Source: Castellaniella sp041675725 (lineage in GTDB: Bacteria; Pseudomonadota; Gammaproteobacteria; Burkholderiales; Burkholderiaceae_B). Taken from it: a DNA stretch of 49,078 bases. The notes below the pieces were generated by a model. That model was not told where the DNA came from and did no database searches. It worked only from the letters and a program-made list of their open reading frames with translations. Both the position numbers and the translations under genes were made by a program. The stretch lies in assembly GCF_041675725.1 (NCBI RefSeq), contig NZ_JBAYTI010000020.1, positions 1-49,078 of the forward strand, written 5' to 3'. Numbering within the stretch: the stretch's first letter is position 1; every line of letters begins with the position of its first letter. This document shows positions 7,131 to 16,272 of the stretch, piece by piece.

Positions 7131-9399
7131 CGACCACGGTCAGTGCGGTCATGTTGACGATACGGCGCACGGTGGAGCTGGATGTGAGAATATGCGCCGG
7201 CGCATTCGCCCCCAACAGGAACGGGCCTACGGCCACGTTGCCGCCGGCGGCCGTCTTGAGCAGGTTGTAGGCGATATTGCCGGCATCCACACTGGGGCAG
7301 ATCAGCAGGTTGGCCTCGCCCTTGAGCGTCGTGCTGGGCAGGATGCGGCTGCGCAGCTCGGGGTCGAGGGCGCAATCGCCATGCATCTCGCCATCGATCT
7401 CCAGCTCGGGATCGCGCGCCCGGATCAACGCCAGCGCCGCCTTCATCTTTTCGCCCGAAGACGAACTGCCCGTGCCGAAATTCGAACGGGACAACAACGC
7501 CACCTTGGGTTCCATGTTCAGCCGACGCAACTCCTCGGCTGCCATCAGCGTGATCTCGGCGAGCTGTTCGGCGTCGGGATTGTCGTTGACATGGGTATCG
7601 GCCAGCGCAAGCGTGCGCTCTTCGAGCAGCAGAATATTCATCGCCCCATAGGAGCACGCACCAGGCTGCAGGCCCAGCACTTCGTCGATGAACCGCAGAT
7701 GATTGCCGTACGAGCCCACGGTACCGCAGATCAGGCCATCGGCATCGCCCAGGCGCACCATCATTGCGCCGATCAGGGTCAGCCGGCGGCGCATCTCGAC
7801 CCGCGCCATTTCGCGGGTGATGCCGCGCCGGCACATGAGTTCCCAGTAGGTGGTCCAGTACTGATGGAAACGCTCATCGTGCTCTGGATTGGTGACGTCG
7901 ACGTCCACACCCAGCCGAATGCGCAGGCCCAGGCGTTCGATACGCGTGGCGAGAACCGAAGGCCGGCCGATCAGTATGGGCCGGGCCAGCCGTTCATCGA
8001 CCACGATCTGTACCGCACGCAGCACCCGTTCGTCTTCGCCCTCGGCAAAGGCGATGCGGGACCGCCCCCCTTCGCGGACCATCGACCGGGCGGCCGAGAA
8101 CAGCGGCTTCATGAACGCACCCGAGTGATAAACGAACTGCTCGAGCTGGCCCGTATAGTTTTCGAAGTCGAGAATGGGGCGCGTGGCGACGCCTTCGTCC
8201 ATGGCCGCCTTGGCCACCGCCGGCGAGATGCGGGTGATGAGGCGCGAATCGAATGGCTTGGGAATGAAGTATTCGGGCCCGAAGGAGACGTCGCTCAGGC
8301 CGTAGGCTGCGGCCACGACTTCATTCTGCTCTTCGCGGGCCAGGCCGCAGATAGCCTGTACCGCCGCCCTTTCCATGCCCCGCGTGATCGTGGTGGCGCC
8401 GACATCGAGCGCACCACGGAAGATGTAGGGGAAACACAGTACGTTGTTGACTTGGTTGGGGAAATCGGAGCGTCCGGTGGCCAGCACCGCATCCGGACGA
8501 ACCGCCAGTGCATCGGCAGGCAGGATTTCCGGGTTCGGATTGGCCAGCGCCAGGATCAATGGCCGCTCGGCCATTTTTTCGACCATGGCCGGCTTGAGCA
8601 CCCCCCCGGCGGACAGGCCGAGGAAAACGTCGGCCCCGCCAATGAGGTCATCCAGCGTGCGGGCATCCGTCTTCTGGGCAAAGCGGGATTTTTTTTCGTC
8701 CATCAACTCGCGCCGCCCCTGGTAGACGACGCCCTCGATGTCGGACACCCAGATGTGCGCCAGGGGCAGGCCCATGTCTACCATCAGGTCGAGACAGGCC
8801 AGCGCCGCCGCGCCCGCCCCCGAGACCACCACCTTGACCTGGGCAATGTCCTTGCCGACGACCTGCAGACCGTTGATGAAGGCCGCCGTGACGCAGATGG
8901 CCGTGCCATGCTGATCGTCGTGGAACACCGGAATGTTCATGCGCTCGCGCAATTTCTTCTCGATGTAGAAGCACTCGGGCGCCTTGATGTCTTCGAGGTT
9001 GATGCCGCCAAAGGTGGGCTCCAGCCCGGCAATGATGTCTACCAGGCGGTCGGGGTCCTGCTCGCTGATTTCGATGTCGAAGACATCCAGGCCCGAAAAC
9101 CGCTTGAAGAGGACGGCCTTGCCTTCCATGACGGGCTTGGCGGCGAGGGCACCGATATTGCCCAGGCCCAGCACGGCGGTGCCGTTGGTGATCACCCCCA
9201 CCAGGTTGCCACGCCCGGTATAGCGAAATGCATTGTGCGGATCGGCCACGATTTCGTCGCAGGCGGCGGCCACGCCCGGAGAGTACGCCAGCGCCAGGTC
9301 GCGCTGGTTGGACAGCTGTTTAGTGGGAATCACCGAGATTTTCCCGGGGCGGCCGTGCTCGTGATATTCGAGCGCCGCAGCACGCAGAGATTCATCCAT
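7105..9399 (-). CDS. maeB: NADP-dependent malic enzyme with phosphotransacetylase-like domain
   Basis: Decarboxylates malate to pyruvate, producing NADPH. The 764-residue product is the long MaeB form. Roughly residues 1-430 are the malic enzyme, with LAYSPGVAAACDEI, TNGTAVLGLGNIGALA, HDDQHGTAI and the Rossmann stretch VVVSGAGAAALA. The remainder is a phosphate-acetyltransferase-like domain, which in this family is regulatory. ATG 9399 (MDESLRAAALEYHE) matches the family start; upstream in-frame codons do not. It heads a probable operon with patatin and barstar. Confidence 0.95.
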   Translation of the reverse strand: MDESLRAAALEYHEHGRPGKISVIPTKQLSNQRDLALAYSPGVAAACDEIVADPHNAFRYTGRGNLVGVITNGTAVLGLGNIGALAAKPVMEGKAVLFKRFSGLDVFDIEISEQDPDRLVDIIAGLEPTFGGINLEDIKAPECFYIEKKLRERMNIPVFHDDQHGTAICVTAAFINGLQVVGKDIAQVKVVVSGAGAAALACLDLMVDMGLPLAHIWVSDIEGVVYQGRRELMDEKKSRFAQKTDARTLDDLIGGADVFLGLSAGGVLKPAMVEKMAERPLILALANPNPEILPADALAVRPDAVLATGRSDFPNQVNNVLCFPYIFRGALDVGATTITRGMERAAVQAICGLAREEQNEVVAAAYGLSDVSFGPEYFIPKPFDSRLITRISPAVAKAAMDEGVATRPILDFENYTGQLEQFVYHSGAFMKPLFSAARSMVREGGRSRIAFAEGEDERVLRAVQIVVDERLARPILIGRPSVLATRIERLGLRIRLGVDVDVTNPEHDERFHQYWTTYWELMCRRGITREMARVEMRRRLTLIGAMMVRLGDADGLICGTVGSYGNHLRFIDEVLGLQPGACSYGAMNILLLEERTLALADTHVNDNPDAEQLAEITLMAAEELRRLNMEPKVALLSRSNFGTGSSSSGEKMKAALALIRARDPELEIDGEMHGDCALDPELRSRILPSTTLKGEANLLICPSVDAGNIAYNLLKTAAGGNVAVGPFLLGANAPAHILTSSSTVRRIVNMTALTVVDANKPRHP

Positions 9400-9423
9400 G
9401 AAAGCATGCCTTTTTAAAGTGAG

Positions 9424-9448
9424 CATGCCCGGGCAAAGCCCGAGCATG
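9424..9448 (-). terminator. strong hairpin between FAD-oxidase-like gene and maeB
   Basis: CATGCCCGGGC (9424-9434), a 3-base loop, and GCCCGAGCATG (9438-9448) form an 11-bp stem with one non-Watson-Crick pair. Read on the minus strand it follows the FAD-oxidase-like gene and ends 24 bases before the maeB start, then runs into an A/T-rich stretch. It could end the upstream transcript or act in the maeB leader; the sequence does not decide. Confidence 0.4.
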
Positions 9449-9523
9449 ACAGTGGAGGATGTTTCATTCTAGCCGCTCGCAGGCGCTACGACCACGCCGG
9501 CCGCGCGTTGTGGCGGCCGGGAT

Positions 9524-10438
9524 TCAGGACGGGCGCGCAAAGCGCTGGCCTGGCCGCGGAAACAGGCCATCCGGGTCGAACAGCTGCTTGACGACGTCGT
9601 CGACCTCGCGCCACGCGGCAGCCGCCTCTGGGCGCTGACCATAACGCTCACCGTAGGGCCGCCCCAAAGGCTGCCCCAGGCGTTCGTCGAACACCAGCCA
9701 TTCGACCCAGCCCAGTTCGCCCGCGTGCCCAAGCAACAGTTGCGCCAGATTGATGCTGCAGCCATCGGCCGGTCGCAGCGCATCGAGACGGTAGCCGCCC
9801 TCCCAGAAAGGGCTGGCGGCGGATGCCTGGGAGACCGAGGCCGCCAGCTCGAACAAACGGGGCACCATGGACTGCACCCGGAGATTGTCCAGCGGTTTCT
9901 GGTTGTCGACCCCGAACGCGCCCAGGTTGGCCCGCGTGCCGTCGCCGAGCAGGACTTGTGCATGCACCAGGCCACTGTCGGCCGTGTGCCCGGCATCCCA
10001 GTCGCATGAGCGGCGATCGGCCAGCCAGGCCGCCACCGTGAGATGCGCCGGCTGATCGCGAAACTGGTGCAGCCCAACGGCTTCGAGCGTCCCCAGCAGG
10101 CAACCGGGTTGCACGAACCAGCGGGGATCCGACTCGCCCAGGCGTTCGCAGCGCGCCATCGCGGCCCCCGGTTCGACCCAGAGCACTGGCTCACCGGCTA
10201 GCCGGGCACTGAACGGCATGCCATCGAGCGCCAGCATGACGCCGAACTGATGACACAGGCCCCGGGCGTGAAAGACATCCTGCATGCCGGCAGGCACCAT
10301 GCGGGCCCCATCGGCCTGCGTGCCGAAATCGAACACGGAGCCCTCTACGACCCGCCTCAGGCGCGCCAGAAAATGTTCCCAGGGCGTGCGCTGTGACCGC
10401 CGTCCGGTCAGAAAGGCGCGTCGCGACGTGAACTGCAT
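9524..10438 (-). CDS. FAD-linked-oxidase-like protein, degenerate
   Basis: This 304-residue protein looks like a shortened member of the PCMH-type FAD oxidase superfamily (GlcD/GlcE relatives). I see VPAGMQDVFHARGLCHQFGV, which fits the entry strand-helix, then FVQPGCLLGTLEAVGL, a block resembling the G-V-x-V-L-x-D-G strand (VHAQVLLGDGTRANLG), GELGWVEWLVFD like the G-x-L-G-I-I-T region, and FDPDGLFPRPGQRF at the end like FDP-x-G-x-x-N-P-G. The Gly-rich FAD pyrophosphate loop is not recognisable, and the substrate-binding middle domain is missing. ATG 10438 has GGAGG upstream. Family membership is an inference and activity is doubtful. Confidence 0.6.
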   Translation of the reverse strand: MQFTSRRAFLTGRRSQRTPWEHFLARLRRVVEGSVFDFGTQADGARMVPAGMQDVFHARGLCHQFGVMLALDGMPFSARLAGEPVLWVEPGAAMARCERLGESDPRWFVQPGCLLGTLEAVGLHQFRDQPAHLTVAAWLADRRSCDWDAGHTADSGLVHAQVLLGDGTRANLGAFGVDNQKPLDNLRVQSMVPRLFELAASVSQASAASPFWEGGYRLDALRPADGCSINLAQLLLGHAGELGWVEWLVFDERLGQPLGRPYGERYGQRPEAAAAWREVDDVVKQLFDPDGLFPRPGQRFARPS

Positions 10439-10501
10439 GGCAAAGGCCTCCGGAAGGCAACCGCTACAATGTGACGTTGAAAGATTTCTCGGGGTGCAAC
10501 C

Positions 10502-11710
10502 ATGGTCAGGCCCGCCGACAGGACCCGGCACACAGTGCCATTTTATGCGATGGAAGTTCTGAAACAGGCCCAGGTGCTTGCCGCCCAGGGCAAGGACATC
10601 ATCAGCCTGGGCGTGGGCGAACCTGATTTCCGGGCCCCGCAGGCGGTCCTGGACGCCCTGAACCAGGCCACGGACGCCGGGCTGGGCGGCTATGTCGAGG
10701 CCCTGGGCCTGCCCGCCCTGCGCGACACCCTGGCCGGGTACTACAACCAGCACTTCGGTACGGCGCTCGACGCGTCCCGTGTGATGGTGACGTCAGGCGC
10801 TTCAGGGGCGCTGTTGCTGGCGACCATGGCCCTGATCAACCCGGGCGACGAAGTCCTGATGCCGGATCCCTCTTATCCGGCAAACCGCAATTTCATTCTT
10901 GCCGCAGGCGGCCAGACCCGGCTCGTGCCCACCCAGGCGACACAGAACTACCACCTGTGCGCCGATGACATCCATACCCACTGGGGGCCGCGCACGCGGG
11001 GCGTGCTGATCGCCTCGCCAGGCAACCCGACGGGGACCTCGATGAACCGCGCCGCCCTGCAGGCCCTGATCGCCGCCGTGCGCGAACGGGGCGGCTGGAT
11101 CATCATGGACGAAATCTATCTGGGTCTGGCCTATGATCACGCACCCGCCAGCGCCCTCACGCTCGATGACGACATCGTGGTGATCAACAGTTTTTCCAAA
11201 TACTTCCATATGACCGGCTGGCGCCTCGGGTGGCTGATCGCGCCGCCGGCCCTGATACCGGCACTCGAGCGGCTGGGTGCCAGCCTGGCCATCTGCGCCC
11301 CGTCGCTGGCCCAGCACGCCGCCCTGGCCTGTTTCACGCCCGACACCCTGCAAATCTACGAACAGCGCCGGCAAGCCTTCCAGCAGCGGCGCGACTTCCT
11401 GCTGCCCGCCTTCGATACCCTGGGGCTGGACGTGCTCGCCCGGCCAGATGGCGCCTTTTACATTTTTGCCGACATTCGCCGCCTGGGCCTGGACAGCAGC
11501 ACGTTCTACCGGCAGCTGCTGCACGAAGCGGGCGTGGCGGCCGTGCCCGGCATGGACTTCGGCCAGGCCCACGCAGCCCATACGGTGCGTTTTTCGTATG
11601 CCACCGGGCTGGACCGCCTGCGCCAGGCGGTCGACCGGATGGCCCCGCTGCTGGCCCGGTACCACCTCCAGCCGCCAAGCCCCGCATCGGCCGAGCCCCT
11701 GCCCGGCTGA
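10502..11710 (+). CDS. PLP-dependent aminotransferase, class I/II
   Basis: Fold-type I aminotransferase of 402 residues. It shows SLGVGEPDFRAP near 35, TSGASGALLLA (PLP phosphate site), SPGNPTGT, and the PLP-binding Lys as K233 in NSFSKYFHMTGWRLGW, followed by the arginine-bearing C-terminal domain. Such enzymes act on aspartate, alanine, tyrosine or related amino acids, and the sequence alone does not fix the substrate. The ATG follows a weak Shine-Dalgarno. It is divergent from the FAD-oxidase-like gene (63 bases between starts) and converges on the lytic transglycosylase gene with only 4 bases between stops. Confidence 0.9.
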   Translation: MVRPADRTRHTVPFYAMEVLKQAQVLAAQGKDIISLGVGEPDFRAPQAVLDALNQATDAGLGGYVEALGLPALRDTLAGYYNQHFGTALDASRVMVTSGASGALLLATMALINPGDEVLMPDPSYPANRNFILAAGGQTRLVPTQATQNYHLCADDIHTHWGPRTRGVLIASPGNPTGTSMNRAALQALIAAVRERGGWIIMDEIYLGLAYDHAPASALTLDDDIVVINSFSKYFHMTGWRLGWLIAPPALIPALERLGASLAICAPSLAQHAALACFTPDTLQIYEQRRQAFQQRRDFLLPAFDTLGLDVLARPDGAFYIFADIRRLGLDSSTFYRQLLHEAGVAAVPGMDFGQAHAAHTVRFSYATGLDRLRQAVDRMAPLLARYHLQPPSPASAEPLPG

Positions 11711-11714
11711 TCCG

Positions 11715-12692
11715 TCACCCGGCCGCGCCCTTGCCCGGAATCCGGTCGACCGGGGCCAGCCCCGAGGCCAGCGCCATGCGCCGCCGCTCGGCCAGCACCT
11801 TGGCGCCATAGCCGCCATCGCCCGGGCCTGTCGCGCCCACATAGCAGGCCAGGCCGCCCGCCACCGACCCCCTGCGGCGGATGCAATCCGCCAGGATCCG
11901 GCCCCCCACCCGCATGTTCACCCCCGGATCAAAAACGCTGACGACCCCGCCCTCGGCCTGGAGCTTGTCGCGGTGCACCCGCGTCATGACCTGCATCAGG
12001 CCCTGGGCCCCTACGGGGCTCTCGGCAAACGGGTTGTAGCGGGATTCAATGGCCACCACCGCAAGAATCAACTGCGGATCCAAGCCCAGCTCGGCCCCCA
12101 GCGTAAAGGCCGTACGCAACAAGGCATCGGCCACGCTGCGGGAGATCTGATATTTGCGCGCCAAATAGCTGCCCAGCCCATGGCGTTGGGCCGCACTGAT
12201 GCCGGATACCGGCTGATCGGCCAGGCTATCCGCCAGGGCCTGGGCGAACCGGGTCTGGCCCTCGGATGCAAGGCTGTCCAGCTGGGCCGCGCGGTCGGCC
12301 GCCGCGGAATCAGGGTCGTCCGCATGGCCTTGTTGATTGAAGGCATCGGCCAGGCTGCTGGCCACGTCGTCGAAATCCGGACGCGTGAACTGCGCCCATT
12401 CGGGTACGTCGGCCTGTTCCAATACGTCGGTGGCAGGCTGGTTCTGGAACATGGCCAGCACAGCTTCGTGCAATTGCTGGGATTGTTCGCGCATGGAGGG
12501 CAGCGCCAGGCTCAGGCCCAGGGTGGTGAGCACCGCCAGCCCCAGATAGATGGCGCTGACGTGAATGCACTCGCCCAGGATCAATAACGCCTGGCTCGCC
12601 CCGCGTCGCAGTCGTCGGGCCGCGGCCGGCATGGTGAGAGGGCTCCGTTTAAACCCCGCTTCAATAAGGGGAGTGGTAATCTTGCTGACCAT
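11715..12692 (-). CDS. membrane-anchored lytic transglycosylase (SLT domain)
   Basis: Predicted to cleave peptidoglycan glycan strands in the periplasm. The 325-residue product has a basic N terminus, one membrane segment at about 41-64 (a signal anchor), a 100-residue linker rich in Ala, Asp and Gln, and an SLT goose-lysozyme-type domain from about 200. The catalytic Glu is E216 in AIESRYNPFAESPVGAQGLM, with the usual G-A-x-G-L-x-Q-V-M following. The end is GGYGAKVLAERRRM, typical of the fold. ATG 12692 leaves only 26 bases to the divergent ubiD start; an internal ATG at 12632 is possible. Confidence 0.9.
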   Translation of the reverse strand: MVSKITTPLIEAGFKRSPLTMPAAARRLRRGASQALLILGECIHVSAIYLGLAVLTTLGLSLALPSMREQSQQLHEAVLAMFQNQPATDVLEQADVPEWAQFTRPDFDDVASSLADAFNQQGHADDPDSAAADRAAQLDSLASEGQTRFAQALADSLADQPVSGISAAQRHGLGSYLARKYQISRSVADALLRTAFTLGAELGLDPQLILAVVAIESRYNPFAESPVGAQGLMQVMTRVHRDKLQAEGGVVSVFDPGVNMRVGGRILADCIRRRGSVAGGLACYVGATGPGDGGYGAKVLAERRRMALASGLAPVDRIPGKGAAG

Positions 12693-12718
12693 GCACTGTA
12701 ACCTGATTGGTCTCTTCT

Positions 12719-14266
12719 GTGAAATATCGTGACCTACGTGACTACATCGCGCTGCTCGAGCAGCGCGGCGAACTCAAGCGTATCGGGGCGGGCGTCTCCA
12801 CCCACCTGGAGATGACCGAAATCGCCGACCGCGTGTTGCACGCCGGCGGGCCCGCCCTGTTGTTCGAAAACGTGCAGCATGGCGGTCAGGCATGCGGCAT
12901 ACCGGTCCTCGCCAACCTGTTTGGCACCCCCCAGCGGGTGGCCTGGGGCATGGGCGCCGAATCGGTGGACGCCCTGCGCACCACCGGGGAATTGCTGGCC
13001 GAACTGCGGGAGCCGGCGCCGCCCCATGGCATGCGCGAAGCCCTGGGCAAGGTCGGCCTGCTCAAGGCGGCGCTCTGGGACATGAACCCGCGCACGCTGC
13101 GCCACCCCCCCTGTCGTGAAGTGGTCCTCGAAGGCCCGGCGGTCGATCTGCACCAGTGGCCCCTGCAGCATTGTTGGCCCGGCGACGCAGCACCTTTGCT
13201 CACCTGGGGCCTGGTCATCACCCGCGGGCCGCGCGCACGCCGGCAGAACCTGGGTATTTATCGCCAGCAGCTGCTCGGGCGCAACAAGCTGATCATGCGC
13301 TGGCTGCCGCACCGGGGCGGCGCACTGGATTTCCGCGACCATGCCCTGGCCCACCCCGGAACGCCGTTTCCCGTGGCCGTCGCGCTGGGCACGGACCCGG
13401 CCACGCTGCTTGCCGCCGTCACACCCATCCCCGACAGCCTGTCTGAATACCAATTCGCCGGCCTGCTGCGCGGCTCGCGCACCGAGCTGGCCCCCGCGCT
13501 GGTCGACGACCGCTTGTCGGTGCCGGCACACGCCGAGATCATCCTCGAAGGCCATATCCTGCCCGCGGATGACCCACGCGCCGGGCCGGCGCCGGCTGCG
13601 GCCGGCGAGACCCCGCCGCCCGCATCAGGATACGAAATGGCCCTCGAAGGGCCGTTTGGCGACCACACCGGCTATTACAACGAGCAAGACTGGTTTCCGG
13701 TCTTCACGGTCGAGCGCATCACCCACCGCCAGGCGCCCATTTATCACAGCACGTACACCGGAAAACCGCCCGATGAACCCGCGATCCTGGGGGTGGCCCT
13801 GAACGAAGTGTTCGTGCCGCTGCTGCAGCGGCAGTTTCCTGAAATCATCGACTTCTACCTTCCGCCCGAAGGCTGCAGCTACCGCCTGGCTGTCGTATCC
13901 ATGCGCAAGCAGTACCCGGGACACGCCAAGCGCATCCTGTTTGGCCTCTGGAGCGTGTTGCGGCAATTCATGTACACCAAGTTCATCATCGTGGTGGACG
14001 ACGACATCGACATCCGCCAATGGCCCGAAGTGGTCTGGGCCATCACCACCCGCATGGATCCCGTGCGCGATACGGTCCTGGTCGATCACACCCCGATCGA
14101 CTATCTGGATTTCGCTTCGCCAATATCCGGCCTGGGCGGGAAAATGGGGCTGGACGCCACCCATAAGTGGCCTGGTGAAACGCAGCGCGAATGGGGTAAA
14201 CCCATCCAGATGACGGCCGACGTCAAACAGCGCGTCGATGCGATGTGGGGCGCCCTGGGCCTGTAG
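12719..14266 (+). CDS. ubiD: 4-hydroxy-3-polyprenylbenzoate decarboxylase
   Basis: Prenylated-FMN decarboxylase of ubiquinone synthesis. It has 515 residues from GTG 12719, giving MKYRDLRDYIALLEQRGELK, the canonical UbiD start; a TTG four codons upstream is less likely. Signatures seen are LVITRGP, NLGIYRQQLLGRNKLIMRWL with HRGGALDF (prFMN and metal site), SEYQFAGLLRG and DDDIDIRQWPEVVWA. A short Pro/Ala-rich insert lies between about 283 and 300. The UbiX partner that makes the cofactor is not in this window. Confidence 0.96.
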   Translation: MKYRDLRDYIALLEQRGELKRIGAGVSTHLEMTEIADRVLHAGGPALLFENVQHGGQACGIPVLANLFGTPQRVAWGMGAESVDALRTTGELLAELREPAPPHGMREALGKVGLLKAALWDMNPRTLRHPPCREVVLEGPAVDLHQWPLQHCWPGDAAPLLTWGLVITRGPRARRQNLGIYRQQLLGRNKLIMRWLPHRGGALDFRDHALAHPGTPFPVAVALGTDPATLLAAVTPIPDSLSEYQFAGLLRGSRTELAPALVDDRLSVPAHAEIILEGHILPADDPRAGPAPAAAGETPPPASGYEMALEGPFGDHTGYYNEQDWFPVFTVERITHRQAPIYHSTYTGKPPDEPAILGVALNEVFVPLLQRQFPEIIDFYLPPEGCSYRLAVVSMRKQYPGHAKRILFGLWSVLRQFMYTKFIIVVDDDIDIRQWPEVVWAITTRMDPVRDTVLVDHTPIDYLDFASPISGLGGKMGLDATHKWPGETQREWGKPIQMTADVKQRVDAMWGALGL

Positions 14267-14297
14267 CGTACCCAGCCAGGACCCGGCCAGGGCCTGG

Positions 14298-14675
14298 TCA
14301 GGCCCCGGACTCTGGACCCTGGACGGTACGGGCCCGTTCGGCCTGATCGCGCCGCGCCAGCCAGACCAGGCCGGCAATGAGCGCAGACTTCAGGACCAGG
14401 CGCCGCCGCGTGGCGGTGGAAAACAGCGAGCCCATGACCGACAGCGACACGGGATAGCGCCGCACGAAGCGCCAACCGGTGGCCAGCCAGCCCGAGGTCG
14501 CGCCACCGATATGGTCGCGCACCATGGCTGCCAGCGCGCCGGGCTGGAGCCCGTTTGCCAGAGTGCACAGGCTGTGCTGCAGGGCGATGCGTTCGTAGCC
14601 GGCCTGCAGGCGCAGAACCTGGATACGCACTTTCCGATCGGCAGACGATGACACAGATGCAGTAGTGTGGCTCAT
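14298..14675 (-). CDS. YqjK-like small protein
   Basis: A 125-residue basic protein, third in a minus-strand cluster after a DUF883 and a YqjE-like gene, an order also known from E. coli yqjD-yqjE-yqjK. I see a Leu/Arg-rich front half, one weak hydrophobic stretch (SALIAGLVWLA, about 97-107) and no enzymatic motif. Its ATG overlaps the stop of the YqjE-like gene as ATGA, so it is translationally coupled. Assignment rests mainly on context; the function is unknown. Confidence 0.6.
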   Translation of the reverse strand: MSHTTASVSSSADRKVRIQVLRLQAGYERIALQHSLCTLANGLQPGALAAMVRDHIGGATSGWLATGWRFVRRYPVSLSVMGSLFSTATRRRLVLKSALIAGLVWLARRDQAERARTVQGPESGA

Positions 14676-15097
14676 ACAGGTGGATCCTCGGGGTCATCGG
14701 CCGCCTGCCCAGGCGCGGCGCGGCGGGCGTGCAGCCCGACCAGTGCGCGGGTGTCCTCGCCCAGTACCGCCGCCGTGGTGGCAAAAGGGGGTGGATCATG
14801 GCGCACCTTGTGCACCAGCCACCATGCCAATGCCAGGCCGGCCAACGCGTAGGCCAGCGCCATGAGGCCCAGCGCCCAAAACCGCCAGGGGGTGGGCCAG
14901 AACAGCAGCGCCACGGTGAGCGTCACCACCAGCAGCGCCAGGAACAGGCACAGGGCCGCTGCCAGCAGCACGGCCAACCGCTGCAGCAGGCGGTCACGCG
15001 CCTCGAGTGCTTCGAGGCCGAAGAGTTCGAGCCTTGTACCCGCCAATGCGGCCACATGGTGGGCCACATCGACGAAGGCGCGAGTGATGGACCCCAC
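14672..15097 (-). CDS. phage-holin-superfamily membrane protein, YqjE-like
   Basis: A 141-residue protein with an amphipathic N-terminal helix (LAGTRLELFGLEALEARDRL) followed by two membrane segments at about 41-66 and 72-93, then a charged cytosolic tail. This matches the YqjE/putative holin-like family of inner-membrane proteins of unknown role. The GTG start at 15097 lies 5 bases after the DUF883 stop and has a poor Shine-Dalgarno, so it may depend on read-through from the gene before. Confidence 0.8.
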   Translation of the reverse strand: MGSITRAFVDVAHHVAALAGTRLELFGLEALEARDRLLQRLAVLLAAALCLFLALLVVTLTVALLFWPTPWRFWALGLMALAYALAGLALAWWLVHKVRHDPPPFATTAAVLGEDTRALVGLHARRAAPGQAADDPEDPPV

Positions 15098-15102
15098 CGT
15101 AT

Positions 15103-15426
15103 TCAGCGCCGCGACAACAAAGCACCCAACAGCAGCCCAGCCACGCCCGCGATACCGACCGCTTTCCAGGGGTTGTCTTGTACGTACTGGTCGGTGTCGT
15201 GCACCACTTTGCGACCCTGTTCGACGAGATCTGCCTGGGTTTCACGCAGCTTCTCGCGGCCCTGGTCCAGGGCTTCGAGCGCCCGGGTGCGCAGATCGGC
15301 GGCTTTTTCGCCGGTGGCATCGGCTGCCTGGCGCAGCAGATCTTCGGCATGATCGAGGCTGGCCTTCAGATCTTCGATCAGGGCATCCGATGTGGACTGG
15401 GTAGCAAGACTTTTACGTTTGGCCAT
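15103..15426 (-). CDS. DUF883 (ElaB/YqjD) membrane-anchored protein
   Basis: A 107-residue protein with a long charged helix rich in Ala, Glu, Arg and Gln (about 10-80), then VQDNPWKAVGIAGVAGLLLG and a short SRR end. The D-N-P-W/Y-x-A-V-G-x-A-x-x-x-G-x-x-x-G signature is the C-terminal tail anchor of ElaB/YqjD proteins, which in E. coli bind ribosomes at the inner membrane in stationary phase. AGGAG precedes the ATG. It is first in the three-gene cluster with the YqjE-like and YqjK-like genes. Confidence 0.9.
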   Translation of the reverse strand: MAKRKSLATQSTSDALIEDLKASLDHAEDLLRQAADATGEKAADLRTRALEALDQGREKLRETQADLVEQGRKVVHDTDQYVQDNPWKAVGIAGVAGLLLGALLSRR

Positions 15427-15508
15427 GAAGTTCTCCTGTGAACGGAATGGTTCATCCTGCCTCTATTGTACGGGTCTGCATGGGCTGCACCCTTTACATC
15501 CGAGGGAT

Positions 15509-16147
15509 TCAGTCGGTTTTCTGACCCGTGCCAAAAATACGATCACCCGCATCGCCCAGGCCGGGAATGATGTAGCCGTGCTCGTTCAGGTGGCTGTCGA
15601 TCGACGCGGTGTAGATATGGACGTCGGGGTGCGCCTGCTGCACCGCTGCGATGCCTTCGGGTGCCGCCACCAGCACCAGGGCACGGATATTGCGGCTGCC
15701 GGCCTGCTTGAGCATGTCGATGGTGGCCACCATCGAACCGCCCGTGGCCAGCATCGGGTCGACGATGAGCGCCAGCCGCTGGTCCAGCTGACCCACGAGT
15801 TTTTCGAGATAGGTCTGCGCCTGCAGGGTTTCTTCGTTGCGGGCGATGCCCACGGCACTGACCTTGGCCCCGGGGACCAGCATCAGCACCCCGTCGAGCA
15901 TACCGATGCCGGCGCGCAGGATCGGCACCACCGTGACCTTTTTGCCAGCCAGCTTTTCGACGTCGAGCGCGCCCGCCCAGCCCTGGATGCGGACCGGTTC
16001 GAGCGGCAGGTCTTTGGTGGCTTCATAGGTGAGCAAGGCCGCGATTTCCTGTGCCATTTCGCGGAAATTCTTGGTGCTCAGGTCGGCGCGCCGCATGAGG
16101 CCAAGCTTGTGTCGGATCAAGGGATGTTTGATTTCGTGTATGGGCAT
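15509..16147 (-). CDS. upp: uracil phosphoribosyltransferase
   Basis: Salvages uracil to UMP using PRPP. The 212-residue product is full length. It has HPLIRHKLGLMR at the N terminus, VPILRAGIGMLDGVL, the PRPP loop LIVDPMLATGGSMVATI and the uracil-binding end DSHLNEHGYIIPGLGDAGDR followed by FGT. It stands alone on the minus strand between dacB and the DUF883 cluster. Confidence 0.97.
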   Translation of the reverse strand: MPIHEIKHPLIRHKLGLMRRADLSTKNFREMAQEIAALLTYEATKDLPLEPVRIQGWAGALDVEKLAGKKVTVVPILRAGIGMLDGVLMLVPGAKVSAVGIARNEETLQAQTYLEKLVGQLDQRLALIVDPMLATGGSMVATIDMLKQAGSRNIRALVLVAAPEGIAAVQQAHPDVHIYTASIDSHLNEHGYIIPGLGDAGDRIFGTGQKTD

Positions 16148-16272
16148 GGCAGCAGGCTGGCAAGGGCGCAGCCGGCCCAGGCCGGCGCAGGATCACTTTT
16201 GATTTTACCCGACCCGACTGCAGGCGGACAGCCGCCCTGGGCTCTGGCCGCAGCCGGGCGCCCAGCCCCCGA

